Source: Jutongia hominis
GTDB lineage: Bacteria; Bacillota; Clostridia; Lachnospirales; Lachnospiraceae
DNA: 64,000 nucleotides
Assembly (NCBI RefSeq): GCF_014384965.1
Contig: NZ_JACRSW010000031.1
Coordinates: 124,001 to 188,000 of the forward strand
Reading direction: 5' to 3'
The notes beneath the pieces are model-generated. The model made no database searches. It saw only the letters and a list, made by a program, of their open reading frames with translations, and was not told the origin of the DNA. The position numbers and the translations under genes were made by a program. The stretch's first letter is position 1, and each line of letters opens with the position of its first letter. Below, piece after piece: positions 24,263 through 34,218 of this stretch.

Positions 24263-26326
24263 TTAACTAAAGAAGTTTGAGAGCGAATTTGACTGGGAAT
24301 TTAATGAAGCTAATGCTTTCTCCATTGCCGTAAACTGAGAATAATAACGCTCTTCCATGGTTGATAATTTGCTGTCCCACTTCTTGATCTCGTCTTTATA
24401 ATCCGATAACTGAGAATTCATCTCAACATCATTATAGAATGTCAAAGCACTACTCATGCTTGTCTTACCCATTTTCTTAAACAAGTCATCATAAAGATTT
24501 GATGCAAGTCCGGAGAATACTTCCATAACAAGATCCGGATCTTTATTCAGTAATTCTTCCAACTTATTTGTTTCATCGGCGTACTCGCTGTCATCTTCAT
24601 CACCCTTAATATGTAAGAGACCACCTTCTGCATAATCGGCTGATGTTGAAATACCTATTGATGACAATGCATACCTCTTGCCATCCGATGCTGTGATCGT
24701 TCCTGACATATTATCACGGAATGATGAGATCAGAGAACTTAATGTATCATCACGGCGAAGCAGGGAATCCTTAATCTTGTCTTCCCATTTTTCTACTTCA
24801 TCATCTGACATTGCTTCTTTCTGCTCATCTGTCAGAACATCATAATCTTTAGCAGAGGATGCATTGTACTTCGTATTCATCTCTTTTAAGATTGAATTGT
24901 ATTCTGAAATGAAGTCTTTGATCGTATCATAGATACCGGATACATCCTTTGTAACAGAAATCGAAACTTCACTACCCGCTGTCATATCCAGGATATTTAA
25001 TGTCAACCCGTTCACTGTGATCGTAGAACCCGAACTGCTAAGCGTTGCACCATTTAATTCGATCGATGCATCACTGGCTGCTATGACAACCATACCACTT
25101 GTATTACCGGCATCGCCTTCTGCAACGGCTGTACCATCAATAGAAGAAAGCCCCAGACCGGCAAGTACCGATGAAGAGTTTGTGATTGTACCAATATCAT
25201 CTTTGAACGTCGTTGCAGCTGCTACGGAATCAATCTTACGTGTTGCACTGTCTTTCTTTAAGAAATCATCGTCTGCATTGGCAATACCGTTCTCTATACC
25301 ATCTGTAATCTTCTGCTGGTATTCATCTGACTTCAAGTCTTTTGCAACATTTTTACTGATCAGAGAATTTATGCTGTCTGCTAATTCTTTCTCTGTCATT
25401 TTGTCAAGATCATCCTGCTTTACACCGGAATCCAGGAGTGCCTGTTTGCCTGCATCCGATACCTTTGTATGCTCATCATCTGTAAAATAGCTTGCTTCAT
25501 AACCATCCTGAAGCTGCTTTTTATAATATGCATTGACCGCATTAGATGCTGCTTTATCTGTATATGACTCAATAGAATTCTGTACCTTATCAATTGTAGC
25601 AGAACCTGTCTGTAACTGGTCAAAGATCTTTTGTACACTTGCTTTATCAGAAGAAGACAAGTTATCGTAACCAATCTGCTTTTTCCAGTTAGCGATCGTA
25701 TCCTGCTGGTCTGTTGTCAGATTACTTGCCGTAATTGAAAACGTCTGATCCACACCACTATCATCCGAACTGATAAAAAATCTCTGCTGTGTCTCATCAA
25801 AGCTGGCTTTTAGTCCTGCGTTTGTGCATGCTTTTGTAAAATCTCCTATTGTGGTATTTTCATCAACCAGCAAAAGCGATGTGCCGGATTTTGACTTGAT
25901 CGCAATCTGTGTACCGGCTGCGATCGGATCAGCAAGCTCGGTAAGTTTTGTTGTTTCTTTTGCTTTCGAGCCATCTGTAAGTGTACCAAGTTTTCCGCTT
26001 GTTACATACTGAGCCGAAGCTAAAGAATTTACTTTGACCTTATAAGTACCTTCTGCTGCCTGTGATGTAGCAGTCGCTGTTACTTTACTGGTATCTGAAC
26101 TTGTTGCCGCTTTGGTTTTATATGCAGATTGTGATTTAATCTTATTTAAAGATCCCTTATAGAAATCATAGAGTTTTGTATTCATCTCGCTCCAGATATC
26201 TTTTTTCCATTCAAGCTTTGTCTTTTTGCTTGTGACTTTTGTTTTCTTCATTCGCTGTGCAGACATCAATGCCTGTACGATTGAATCGGTATCCAATCCT
26301 GAATTAAGACCTGTCATTCTAATCAT
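24263..26326 (-). CDS. fliD: Flagellar filament cap protein FliD
   Basis: 687 residues. The N-terminus RMTGLNSGLDTDSIVQALM and the C-terminal FISEYNSILKEMNTKY, GISTSADYAEGGLLHI and a final coiled coil (KKWDSKLSTMEERYYSQF) are typical of the cap protein. The centre (~200-400) is a large variable insert. It folds flagellin at the filament tip. GGAGG precedes the ATG; flaG is 12 bases upstream and fliS follows, all from the promoter at 26834-26861. Confidence 0.95.
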   Translation of the reverse strand: MIRMTGLNSGLDTDSIVQALMSAQRMKKTKVTSKKTKLEWKKDIWSEMNTKLYDFYKGSLNKIKSQSAYKTKAATSSDTSKVTATATSQAAEGTYKVKVNSLASAQYVTSGKLGTLTDGSKAKETTKLTELADPIAAGTQIAIKSKSGTSLLLVDENTTIGDFTKACTNAGLKASFDETQQRFFISSDDSGVDQTFSITASNLTTDQQDTIANWKKQIGYDNLSSSDKASVQKIFDQLQTGSATIDKVQNSIESYTDKAASNAVNAYYKKQLQDGYEASYFTDDEHTKVSDAGKQALLDSGVKQDDLDKMTEKELADSINSLISKNVAKDLKSDEYQQKITDGIENGIANADDDFLKKDSATRKIDSVAAATTFKDDIGTITNSSSVLAGLGLSSIDGTAVAEGDAGNTSGMVVIAASDASIELNGATLSSSGSTITVNGLTLNILDMTAGSEVSISVTKDVSGIYDTIKDFISEYNSILKEMNTKYNASSAKDYDVLTDEQKEAMSDDEVEKWEDKIKDSLLRRDDTLSSLISSFRDNMSGTITASDGKRYALSSIGISTSADYAEGGLLHIKGDEDDSEYADETNKLEELLNKDPDLVMEVFSGLASNLYDDLFKKMGKTSMSSALTFYNDVEMNSQLSDYKDEIKKWDSKLSTMEERYYSQFTAMEKALASLNSQSNSLSNFFS

Positions 26327-26338
26327 AATTCTGCCTCC

Positions 26339-26743
26339 TTATCGTTTCTCATCTACGATCAATCCTGCAATTTCCCAAATCTTTTTAATTGCTTCAAGAG
26401 ATTTTTCAGGCGGTACTTCACGAATAAGATCGCCGGTATCTTTATCATATACCTTTACCGTGATCGTATTGGTCGGATCATCAAAATCATACTCACAACG
26501 TGTCTTTTTGATTCTTGAATTCATATTTGACATTGCTGACTCAAGTGTGCTCTGAGCTACTTCTTTGTCCTTTTGATTGTCTTTTGTCTTTCCTTTGTCA
26601 CCGTCATCACCAAACGTAGTCTTTTTGACTGTATTTGTACTACTTACCATACCTGCTGTCGTGTCTTTTGTCTCTATCTCAGTCGGTATGATCTTTCGGT
26701 TTGGATCAGCCGAAAAACCATTAAGCTTTGCTTCCATTGCCAT
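26339..26743 (-). CDS. flaG: FlaG family protein
   Basis: 134 residues from the ATG at 26743, nine bases after GGAGG; an earlier ATG at 26785 has no ribosome site. The C-terminal ~60 residues are the FlaG domain: NSRIKKTRCEYDFDDPTN, TVKVYDKDTGDLIREVPPEK. FlaG limits filament length or helps filament assembly in other bacteria. The N-terminus is low-complexity and charged. Confidence 0.9.
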   Translation of the reverse strand: MAMEAKLNGFSADPNRKIIPTEIETKDTTAGMVSSTNTVKKTTFGDDGDKGKTKDNQKDKEVAQSTLESAMSNMNSRIKKTRCEYDFDDPTNTITVKVYDKDTGDLIREVPPEKSLEAIKKIWEIAGLIVDEKR

Positions 26744-26833
26744 TGTAATACACCTCCATGTGCAAATGCTGTAAATAAACTTCAAAAATAACGTCTGTAA
26801 CTTTTGATATATCCTTATATCTAACTAACCTTT

Positions 26834-26861
26834 ATATCGACATTTTTGCTATTTATCTTTA
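26834..26861 (-). promoter_or_regulatory. Sigma-28 promoter at the 3' end of csrA, before flaG
   Basis: Minus strand: TAAA, 16 bases, GTCGATAT. The -35 overlaps the end of csrA. Same spacing as the flgM promoter. It would give flaG-fliD-fliS their own start inside the larger operon. Confidence 0.7.
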
Positions 26862-27085
26862 CTCTTTTTTTCAAATAAGTCTCTGATCTTTGCAATATCG
26901 ACTTCCTGTCCTGCCTGTTTATTTTCTTCCTGAATCTGCAGATAAATCTCTTTTCGGTAAACCGGAATGGATTTTGGTGCACTGATTCCGATCTTTACCT
27001 GATCTCCTTTAATCTCCAGTAATGTGATCTCGATATCATCACCGATCATGATCGACTGGTTTACCTTTCTGGCTAATGCTAACAT
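26849..27085 (-). CDS. csrA: Carbon storage regulator CsrA
   Basis: 78 residues, typical length. Seen: [39 protein letters not shown], including the RNA-contacting arginines near residues 6 and 44. CsrA binds GGA motifs at ribosome sites and blocks translation. fliW is 19 bases upstream, the standard Firmicute pair. Its likely target is the flagellin leader at 23100-23235. GGAGGAG precedes the ATG. Confidence 0.96.
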   Translation of the reverse strand: MLALARKVNQSIMIGDDIEITLLEIKGDQVKIGISAPKSIPVYRKEIYLQIQEENKQAGQEVDIAKIRDLFEKKSKDK

Positions 27086-27104
27086 CTGACTCCTCCGATC
27101 CTGC

Positions 27105-27542
27105 TTATTGTTCTTCTAATATCATATGTTTAACCTGATACTCATTATTCTCTGCAATGATCTGCATCGCTTTGTTATTACGCGTATTGATAACGATAGG
27201 TGCTTTCATGTTCACAGAAGTTTTGCTGACATCTGCCGGAACAGTTGCCAAAAGAAAAACCGCCAGATCTTCTGTCTCAAAATCTCCAAGCTGTTTTAAC
27301 AATGCATCTTCTACAACCGGATCATAGGACGTATCCACACGAAACGGATTCACGATTGGGAATGCAAGCCCCTCTTCCGTAATACATTGCAGCCAGGAAA
27401 AGAATGCTTCCTGACCTTCTTCTATATCATATAAGATCGTATAATCCGTATACTGTTCAAACCCCGGAATTCCTTTTTCGAAATGGATCACTTTGGTATC
27501 TTCAATGTCTACCTCACCAAAATATCTTGTTTTTACTCTCAT
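27105..27542 (-). CDS. fliW: Flagellar assembly factor FliW
   Basis: 145 residues. Seen: [41 protein letters not shown], and [20 protein letters not shown]. FliW binds flagellin and CsrA in turn, so free CsrA rises when cytoplasmic flagellin is low in the sequestered state. GAGGAGG precedes the ATG. Confidence 0.96.
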   Translation of the reverse strand: MRVKTRYFGEVDIEDTKVIHFEKGIPGFEQYTDYTILYDIEEGQEAFFSWLQCITEEGLAFPIVNPFRVDTSYDPVVEDALLKQLGDFETEDLAVFLLATVPADVSKTSVNMKAPIVINTRNNKAMQIIAENNEYQVKHMILEEQ

Positions 27543-27573
27543 CTTGTCCTCCTCACCAAATACTCTTTACTCA

Positions 27574-29103
27574 TTAAATATAATTAAGTAAAGAAGTACC
27601 AAGAATCTTTACTGTAGCAGATAAGGATGCCTGATACAGATTGTCTGCCTGAGTCATATTGATATATGCATCTGTCAGATCGACATCTTCATTATCTGAC
27701 AATTTTTCTTCTGTGTTAGTACTCTGATCATCCAGTTTATCTTCTGTCAGTTCAAGACGGTTATAACGTGAACCGAGATCTGCTAATGCAACATTTAACT
27801 TATCCTGCGTAAAGCTTACCATACTCAGTCCTTTTGTAAATGCCTCTGTCATAACTTCCGTACGAAGCTTTTTCTCTGCTTCAAAACGACTCTGAAGTTC
27901 CTTTAATGCAGCAATCTCATCCTCATCGGCACTGTTTGCGATCTGCTTATCTACATCACTCATCTTCTGCTCTAACTCATCCATTGCCTGCACACATTCT
28001 TCAATGTGATTGATCGCACGATAGATCTGTGGATCAAATGCATCTTTTGCCTGTGTATTGACAACAGCTGTCTGGCTGAAATTAACTTCATAACGGATAT
28101 CCTGTTTCTCCGGTGCAGAATAATTGATTGTTCTTCCTGTACTTGTATTATAACTTGTACATCCAAAATACATTTCCGGACGGATATCACTCTTTTCAAA
28201 TTCTTTCTTTGTATAATCAACCATAATTGTTGCATTATTCATCTGGACATCAGAATATGCCTGCGCACCAAAGATCACGGTGCCGGTATCATACAGATAG
28301 ATTGTATCAAAGTTGGTACCGTTTGCTTTATTATAAGCATCTACATCATATGCGTTCGGATCGTCTGAACTTACCACTGCACTGGATAAAGTATCCGTAA
28401 CCGTTGTGCCTGCTGCATTCTTATAGGATGTTGTAATATTAAATACCGTATTATCTCCTGTGATCGCACTGTTTGAGCAATTACGGTAAGAAAGCTGTAA
28501 GCGGTATGCGGTATCCTGAGATGCAAGCTGGTCGGAATAATCCGTGATATCATTACCTGCTACATATCCCACATTACTTGTAACATATTTGATCGTATCA
28601 ATTGCTTTTGATGAAAAACTTTCCGAAATCTTATATTCCAGATTATCGGTATCGGTCGGAAAGATAAGAGAGGTATCGGTACGATATCCGCTAAATACAT
28701 ATCTGCCCGAATAATCGGTATTAGCTTCATCTTCAAAGATAGAAGAAACATATTCCTGCAGCACAGAAAGGACAGAGTTTCTCTGATCTGATTCAAGATA
28801 ATCATTTGCACCCTGGTTTAAATAACCTTTCATATTCTTTAAAGTTGTATTTGCATTTTTTAATGCTGTCTCTGTAGAATCCATCCAGTCCATGGCGTCC
28901 GATACATTTTTACTTGCATACTGCCTGATCTGTGTATAAGTAGTACGCAGTTGTAAAGCACGAACCGCTACTGTAGGATCATCCGATGGACGCTGGATCT
29001 TTTTTTCTGACGCAAATTGTGTCTGGTATTTTAAAAATAAATTTTTCGCATTGGTAATATGCTGCTGCGAACTATTTGTGATCATGCTGTTTGTAACTCT
29101 CAT
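27574..29103 (-). CDS. flgL: Flagellar hook-filament junction protein FlgL
   Basis: 509 residues, longer than the ~300 of Bacillus FlgL, by an enlarged middle. N-terminus MRVTNSMITNSSQQHITNAK, then ASEKKIQRPSDDPTVAVRAL and RQYASKNVSDAMDWMDSTET; C-terminus VDLTDAYINMTQADNLYQAS and ILGTSLLNYI. It is the second junction protein between hook and filament. AGGAGGG precedes the ATG, and flgK is just upstream. Confidence 0.94.
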   Translation of the reverse strand: MRVTNSMITNSSQQHITNAKNLFLKYQTQFASEKKIQRPSDDPTVAVRALQLRTTYTQIRQYASKNVSDAMDWMDSTETALKNANTTLKNMKGYLNQGANDYLESDQRNSVLSVLQEYVSSIFEDEANTDYSGRYVFSGYRTDTSLIFPTDTDNLEYKISESFSSKAIDTIKYVTSNVGYVAGNDITDYSDQLASQDTAYRLQLSYRNCSNSAITGDNTVFNITTSYKNAAGTTVTDTLSSAVVSSDDPNAYDVDAYNKANGTNFDTIYLYDTGTVIFGAQAYSDVQMNNATIMVDYTKKEFEKSDIRPEMYFGCTSYNTSTGRTINYSAPEKQDIRYEVNFSQTAVVNTQAKDAFDPQIYRAINHIEECVQAMDELEQKMSDVDKQIANSADEDEIAALKELQSRFEAEKKLRTEVMTEAFTKGLSMVSFTQDKLNVALADLGSRYNRLELTEDKLDDQSTNTEEKLSDNEDVDLTDAYINMTQADNLYQASLSATVKILGTSLLNYI

Positions 29104-29200
29104 GAAACCCTCCTATCTATGCTTTGCAAGCATCGCTCTTCATTTATCAGTCTGTCTGATTGCGGTACAACGAAATTCAAATTTTCACATTTTCGTTATA

Positions 29201-31057
29201 CTAGACTGCTGTTCCATTGATCAACTTATCTAACACTTCATTCATAACAGATAATACTTTATATTGATAATTCAACAGATTCTGGCAGATGATCATGTTC
29301 TGGCCTTCTTCATCTTCATCAACACCCGCTGTTGATAACCTTCTATTTGCTACTGCATTTTTGATATTTTCTGCATTCTCCATCGCCGTTTTTACCTTGG
29401 ATCCGTCTACACCGGCTGCAGAAGTAAGCACCTGTAAAAAAGATCCCGGTTTTCCCTGTCGAAACATCGTAGTATCATTTGCAAGGTCAGACATCTTCGC
29501 TAAGTTACCACCATTTGATACACCGCCGCCCTGTTTATCGGAAAGTGCAAGCAAAGAACCGTCTTTTGCAATCTGTGAATCAATATTGCAATTCAACGCG
29601 GTCATCATATAATAACTTGTATTAGCATACCCTTCGGTATCCGTTGCGATCTTTCCATTAGCATCTAAGGCTAATAAGGAATCAAACGTAAATCCTGTCT
29701 TTACTGTATCCGAAAAGCGCATCTCAATACCATTTACTTTATCTTTTGCAATAAACATCTGCTGACCTGCATTATCATTCAGATCATAACCACTTGTCTG
29801 TACTTTATTGAAGTTATATGAAAAAGTTCTGATAAATTCATTCAGCTGCGACATATAATAAGGAACACCTCTGTAATCTACCGCATCGCTGATATGCATA
29901 TCCTCATCCTGAATATCTCTTCCTAATGCATTTTCCAATGTAAATGTATACGTATAATTTCCATCAGCATCCACTGTTGCTGTAAATGACTTATAATTAT
30001 ATGTAGCATTTCCCAGTGTGATCACACCATCCGAAGCCGGAATATCCAGTTTTAAAAGAGAATTTCCAAGGTCGTTTACATCTGTTACTGTTAATGTCTT
30101 AGAACCCGCTGTTCCGGTTGCTTTTCCTTCAAATGTCTCATTATTATTACCATCACGCATTTCAAACAATGCCTGCAGTTTTCCGCCTAATGCTTTGCTC
30201 CGCTTATCAAAGCTCTGACCGGTACTCCATGTCAGATCATACATCTTATCCATATCATTCATAGAATAACAGGTATCCATTGCTGTATACTTGATCGTAT
30301 TATAATCATTGGTATCTACTAAAGGCGACCCTGCGATCGATACAATGTATTGAGCAAGTCCGTTACCGTTTGTCGGCTCTTTTTCTACCACGTCAACATC
30401 CACTAATGCCGAAAGCTCATCTATGATCGTTGCTCTCTGGTCGCGCAGATCATTTGCCTTTGTACCATATATTTCAATCGTAGCGATCTGCTTGTTCAGC
30501 GATGCGATCTGCTGTGCATACGCATTGATCTGATCTACTGTTGATGCTATCTGGTCATTTAAATCTTTTTGTAATGCCTGTAACGAATTCGCTACTTCAT
30601 TGATCGATTTGACTAATGTATCTGCATAACCGACTGTCTGTGTACGAATCGTTGTGCTGGATGGATCTGTTGTCAGACTGGTAACTACTTTGAAAAAATT
30701 ATCCAAAGAATTTGTCATTCCGCCACTTGTACTGTCTTTTGCATACAGATCATTCTCAATACTGTTCATATAATAATTTAATGATTCATAACGGCTATAG
30801 CTTGTATTGCTCATGCGATATTTATTATCGTAATAAACGTCTCTCTGGCTGTCAATGCTGATCGCATCGACACCGGTTCCTACCATACCATATGTAGTTT
30901 TAAAAGAGATTGCTTCTGTTGCCTGCTGTTTTACAACCTGTCTGGAATATCCTGTTGTTTTTACATTTGCGATATTATGTGCTGTTGTATTTAATACGGC
31001 ATTGTAGGTAGACATACCTGATCTTGCAATATTTAACCCAAAAAATGTTGATGGCAT
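29201..31057 (-). CDS. flgK: Flagellar hook-associated protein FlgK, copy 2
   Basis: 618 residues. N-terminus FGLNIARSGMSTYNAVLNTT, AHNIANVKTTGYSRQ; C-terminus GVDEDEEGQNMIICQNLLNY followed by VMNEVLDKLING. It is a first junction protein. It lies 12 bases after a second, clearly diverged FlgK gene, so the organism has two in tandem. AGGAGGG precedes the ATG. Confidence 0.92.
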   Translation of the reverse strand: MPSTFFGLNIARSGMSTYNAVLNTTAHNIANVKTTGYSRQVVKQQATEAISFKTTYGMVGTGVDAISIDSQRDVYYDNKYRMSNTSYSRYESLNYYMNSIENDLYAKDSTSGGMTNSLDNFFKVVTSLTTDPSSTTIRTQTVGYADTLVKSINEVANSLQALQKDLNDQIASTVDQINAYAQQIASLNKQIATIEIYGTKANDLRDQRATIIDELSALVDVDVVEKEPTNGNGLAQYIVSIAGSPLVDTNDYNTIKYTAMDTCYSMNDMDKMYDLTWSTGQSFDKRSKALGGKLQALFEMRDGNNNETFEGKATGTAGSKTLTVTDVNDLGNSLLKLDIPASDGVITLGNATYNYKSFTATVDADGNYTYTFTLENALGRDIQDEDMHISDAVDYRGVPYYMSQLNEFIRTFSYNFNKVQTSGYDLNDNAGQQMFIAKDKVNGIEMRFSDTVKTGFTFDSLLALDANGKIATDTEGYANTSYYMMTALNCNIDSQIAKDGSLLALSDKQGGGVSNGGNLAKMSDLANDTTMFRQGKPGSFLQVLTSAAGVDGSKVKTAMENAENIKNAVANRRLSTAGVDEDEEGQNMIICQNLLNYQYKVLSVMNEVLDKLINGTAV

Positions 31058-31069
31058 CTCTTATCCCTC

Positions 31070-32923
31070 CTATCCTAAACGTTCGATCAAATGCTGTAAC
31101 ATTGCATCTACCGTCGTGATATATCTTGATGCAGCATTGTACGCATGCTGGTACATCAAAAGACTTGTCATTTCTTCTTCTGTCGATACACCGGCAATCT
31201 GCTGTCTCTTATCTTCTATGCTTTCTGTTTCTTTTGTCTGGTTTTCCATAATACTCTTCCAGACACTCCCCTGCGTAGCAAGGTTTCCGACCATTGCATC
31301 ATAGAAACCGTCTGCACCATATTTTGATAATGCATTCGGATCTAATGCCGTATCTTCTTTTCTCCAGCTTGCAAGGATATTTTCATATGGTGTCTGTAAA
31401 TATGTTCCATAATTTCCGGTTGCGGGATTACCCTTGACCGGAAGGTAAGAATAATTCTCTTTGAGGCTCGAATTCACTTCTAGATTCTGTAATGTATATA
31501 ATGTATTTTTATCATCTGCGTCTTCTTCATTGTATACATACAGGCTGTATGTCTTTGTACCATCCGCTGCAACATTTTCTTTTGTCAGCGTAATCGTGTT
31601 GCCATTCTCATCTGTGGTTGTCACAGGTCCGTTTACCGTATATACCGTATAACGTGAACCTTGTCCTTTTCGTGTGAAAACTTCCGTTCCGATTGTTTCA
31701 TCGTCATCCGCACCTACCAGGCAGTTGTTCGCATCAAGTACTTTTGCATTTGTCAATGCCGGCATTGCATTTCCCTTTGCATCGGTTCCGGAAACACCTG
31801 TCAGATCTGCATCAACATTTGGTGCAAATGCATCATTGACAGCTGTAACGATCTTGTGGATCAAAAGGTCAAACTGTGCTTCTACTTTCTCTAGCAGACA
31901 ATTTCCTGTTGTATTATTATAATTCTCCAATTCATAGGATGTCGGATTCTGTACAATATCTGTGTACACACCAACATTCTTGCCTCGTGCTGTCAGAATA
32001 CCAAGAAGTGAACCCATATCTGTTTCTTCTTCCTGTGAGTATGCACGATTGATATCATATACTTCACCATAACCGTTCTTTTCCCATACTACCGTATACA
32101 TCGGAGAAGATTCAATATCGGTATATGTTCCGGTTGCTTCATCGTATTTCTGGTTCTTGATATTTTTGCAAGCCATATGATACGATCTTGATTCATCAAC
32201 TAACGGTGCGTTATTGATTCTGACGTTAACCTGTCCTGTGCTGTCTTCATAGTAATCATAGTTTGTATATTCCGCTAACTGATCTAATAAAAGGTTTCTT
32301 GCATCACGGTAATCATTTGCATTTTCAAGTCCCGATGCTTCTGCTGCGGAAATCTTTGTATTCAGCTCTGCGATCTGGTCAGCAATCTTGTTGATCGATG
32401 TCACCTGATTTTCAATCTGTGAATTCAGATTAACCTGATAACTCTTCAATGCAGAATAGACATTTTGTGCCTTTTCCAGGAACGATTCTGCCTGTGTAAT
32501 GAAAAGCTTACGATTTGTAATACTTTCCGGATTGGTTGACAGATCTTGTACAGTCTGCCAGATGTCCGATAAGACATCATTGAACTCCACGCCTTCTGTC
32601 TCGCCTAAGATATCTTCAATCTCGGTTGCCGTATTATACTGTACTTCGTAGAAAGTCTGTCTGCTGACTTCCTTTCTATACTCTTTATCCAGAAATTCAT
32701 TTCTGATCTGACGTATTGTGGCAATCGTTGTACCGTATCCTACCTGAAGTGTAGAATTCGTTGTTGTCTTGATTGTCTGATAATAGGTATCTTTATTGAT
32801 ATTCTGCTGTCTGGTATACCCCTGTGTCTTTGTATTCGCAAGGTTATGTGCCGTTGTATTCAGTCCTGCCTGCGACGATTGCAAGCCGGAAACACCCGCA
32901 TTAAAACTTGTAAATAAACTCAT
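31070..32923 (-). CDS. flgK: Flagellar hook-associated protein FlgK, copy 1
   Basis: 617 residues from the ATG at 32923, five bases after GGAGG; a longer frame back to 32974 lacks a site. N-terminus SLFTSFNAGVSGLQSSQAGL, NTTAHNLANTKTQGYTRQ; C-terminus IAGVSTEEEMTSLLMYQHAY, NAASRYITTVDAMLQHLI, the classic FlgK ending. This ending fits canonical FlgK better than that of the downstream copy, so this may be the standard junction protein. Confidence 0.94.
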   Translation of the reverse strand: MSLFTSFNAGVSGLQSSQAGLNTTAHNLANTKTQGYTRQQNINKDTYYQTIKTTTNSTLQVGYGTTIATIRQIRNEFLDKEYRKEVSRQTFYEVQYNTATEIEDILGETEGVEFNDVLSDIWQTVQDLSTNPESITNRKLFITQAESFLEKAQNVYSALKSYQVNLNSQIENQVTSINKIADQIAELNTKISAAEASGLENANDYRDARNLLLDQLAEYTNYDYYEDSTGQVNVRINNAPLVDESRSYHMACKNIKNQKYDEATGTYTDIESSPMYTVVWEKNGYGEVYDINRAYSQEEETDMGSLLGILTARGKNVGVYTDIVQNPTSYELENYNNTTGNCLLEKVEAQFDLLIHKIVTAVNDAFAPNVDADLTGVSGTDAKGNAMPALTNAKVLDANNCLVGADDDETIGTEVFTRKGQGSRYTVYTVNGPVTTTDENGNTITLTKENVAADGTKTYSLYVYNEEDADDKNTLYTLQNLEVNSSLKENYSYLPVKGNPATGNYGTYLQTPYENILASWRKEDTALDPNALSKYGADGFYDAMVGNLATQGSVWKSIMENQTKETESIEDKRQQIAGVSTEEEMTSLLMYQHAYNAASRYITTVDAMLQHLIERLG

Positions 32924-33046
32924 CTTTTCCTCCGTTTCAATAATATGTACTCTCGATATCTTCTCAAAAACCAATCCGAAAGCACATCAATCTATATCCA
33001 TTCAATATATTCAACTTTTCTTTTCAAAACTCATATCTTTCTGACC

Positions 33047-33152
33047 GGATGACCACTACCGGTCATCCTATCACTTCCGATATATTGCCAGATTTTAATT
33101 CTCTTATACAGCAAAAAAACGGCTGTCACAGTACAGGGAGCTTTACGCTCCC
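33047..33152 (-). other. Structured spacer between flgN and flgK
   Basis: Two hairpins: GGGAGC/GCTCCC (33136-33152) followed on the minus strand by a T-run (33113-33119), and GGATGACC/GGTCATCC (33047-33068). The second can also pair as GACCGG/CCGGTC (33043-33064), so two folds exclude each other. It could act as a partial terminator within the operon. The rest of 32924-33164 shows nothing clear. Confidence 0.5.
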
Positions 33153-33164
33153 CGTAAACAATCA

Positions 33165-33680
33165 CTACTGCTTTGCATCAAACCCTCCCGGTGTATATCC
33201 CGGACTGTAGGATGACGATGCATTGCGGTCGTAATTATTTACCCCTGGTGACATCCGTGTACTTTGAATAAAATTCATATTGAATTCTATCATTTCAAGG
33301 GAATTCTCAATGAGATTTTTATTTTTCTCATTAATATCTACTAAACGCCTCATGATCACTTTCAATTCATCATGAAGCTGTGCTATCTTTTTTCTTTCTC
33401 CAGGCTGCTTTTCTAACAGCGTTGCCAATGTTGTCAGATCCAATGTGCTCGCATCCCTGTTTAGCACGACTCCAATATTGGCAATCACTTCTTCTCTTTT
33501 CTTTCCTATCGCTGTCGCTTTCTCAACCAAAGCCTGCTCTTCCCGGGTTACCTCTTCCAGTTCTTTCAGATCTCCACGGGTTAAGATCTCCGTCTTCTTC
33601 TCTGATACCGGAATCAGTTTCTCATAAATTTCTTTTTCACCGCTCAATGCAGTAAAAAGATCCTCCATCAAACTAGCCAA
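33165..33680 (-). CDS. flgN: FlgN-like chaperone for FlgK/FlgL
   Basis: 171 residues from a TTG at 33680, seven bases after GAGG; the next ATG (33668) is too far from it. Helical coiled-coil protein (LMEDLFTALSGEKEIYEKLI, EEVTREEQALVEKATAIGKK) with a disordered Ser/Pro/Gly tail. Position between flgM and flgK is the usual one for FlgN, the export chaperone of the junction proteins. Confidence 0.88.
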   Translation of the reverse strand: MASLMEDLFTALSGEKEIYEKLIPVSEKKTEILTRGDLKELEEVTREEQALVEKATAIGKKREEVIANIGVVLNRDASTLDLTTLATLLEKQPGERKKIAQLHDELKVIMRRLVDINEKNKNLIENSLEMIEFNMNFIQSTRMSPGVNNYDRNASSSYSPGYTPGGFDAKQ

Positions 33681-33696
33681 TGTTCAACCTCATTTC

Positions 33697-33975
33697 TTAT
33701 ATTGAGATGTCATAGTAATTACTGATCATCTTTTCTGCGATTTCCTGTGAAGATACGTTATACGTTCCACTGGCAAGTGCTTCTTTCATTTCAGCAACTC
33801 TGTCTTCGCGAACATCTGATGACTCAGCGATCGCATTCTTTGCTACCTGATAATCTTTTGCAGATTGAGAGATTTCATAAGCATCCTGATATGAGGATTT
33901 CTTTGTCTTACCTACGCTTTTTACCTTTGTTGACTGGTACAGCTGACTTACATGATTAATGGCATCTACTCTCAT
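33697..33975 (-). CDS. flgM: Anti-sigma-28 factor FlgM
   Basis: 92 residues from the ATG at 33975 (AGGTGG upstream). The C-terminal half carries the sigma-binding region: DVREDRVAEMKEALASGTYN, VSSQEIAEKMISNYY. It holds sigma-28 inactive until export. It is the first gene of the operon and has a sigma-28 promoter, giving feedback control. Confidence 0.95.
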   Translation of the reverse strand: MRVDAINHVSQLYQSTKVKSVGKTKKSSYQDAYEISQSAKDYQVAKNAIAESSDVREDRVAEMKEALASGTYNVSSQEIAEKMISNYYDISI

Positions 33976-34019
33976 TCTAATCACCACCTAAATAAAATTT
34001 CACAACATTTTCAATATAA

Positions 34020-34047
34020 ATATCGGAATGATAAAAAAGAAACTTTA
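34020..34047 (-). promoter_or_regulatory. Sigma-28 promoter of the flgM operon
   Basis: Minus strand: TAAAGTTT, 12 bases, TCCGATAT (TAAA to -10 spacing 16). The -35 part matches the extended sigma-28 form in full. Confidence 0.85.
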
Positions 34048-34075
34048 GTTTTTTTTTGACTTTTTTGCAAAAAAT

Positions 34076-34168
34076 AAAAAAGTGCAAAGCCCGCACTTTG
34101 CACTGCAAGAATTGCTAATGCAATTCTTGTTGATGCACCACTACTGCACGAACAGATTCCTATTCCAC
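34076..34168. repeat. Two-hairpin intergenic repeat, copy B
   Basis: Plus strand: hairpin AGTGCAAAG/CTTTGCACT (34081-34104), hairpin CAAGAATTGC/GCAATTCTTG (34106-34129), then a conserved tail TGCACCACTACTGCACGAAC and CTATTCC. Closely like copy C. On the minus strand the first hairpin ends in a T-rich run just before the flgM promoter, so it can insulate that promoter. Confidence 0.85.
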
Positions 34169-34195
34169 AAAAAAGGACAGCACCTATGTGCTGCC
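34169..34195 (-). terminator. Terminator of lysA
   Basis: Minus strand: GGCAGCAC/GTGCTGTCC hairpin then six T, 24 bases after the lysA stop. Confidence 0.85.
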
Positions 34196-34218
34196 CTCTG
34201 TCAGACCATCTGATCTTT

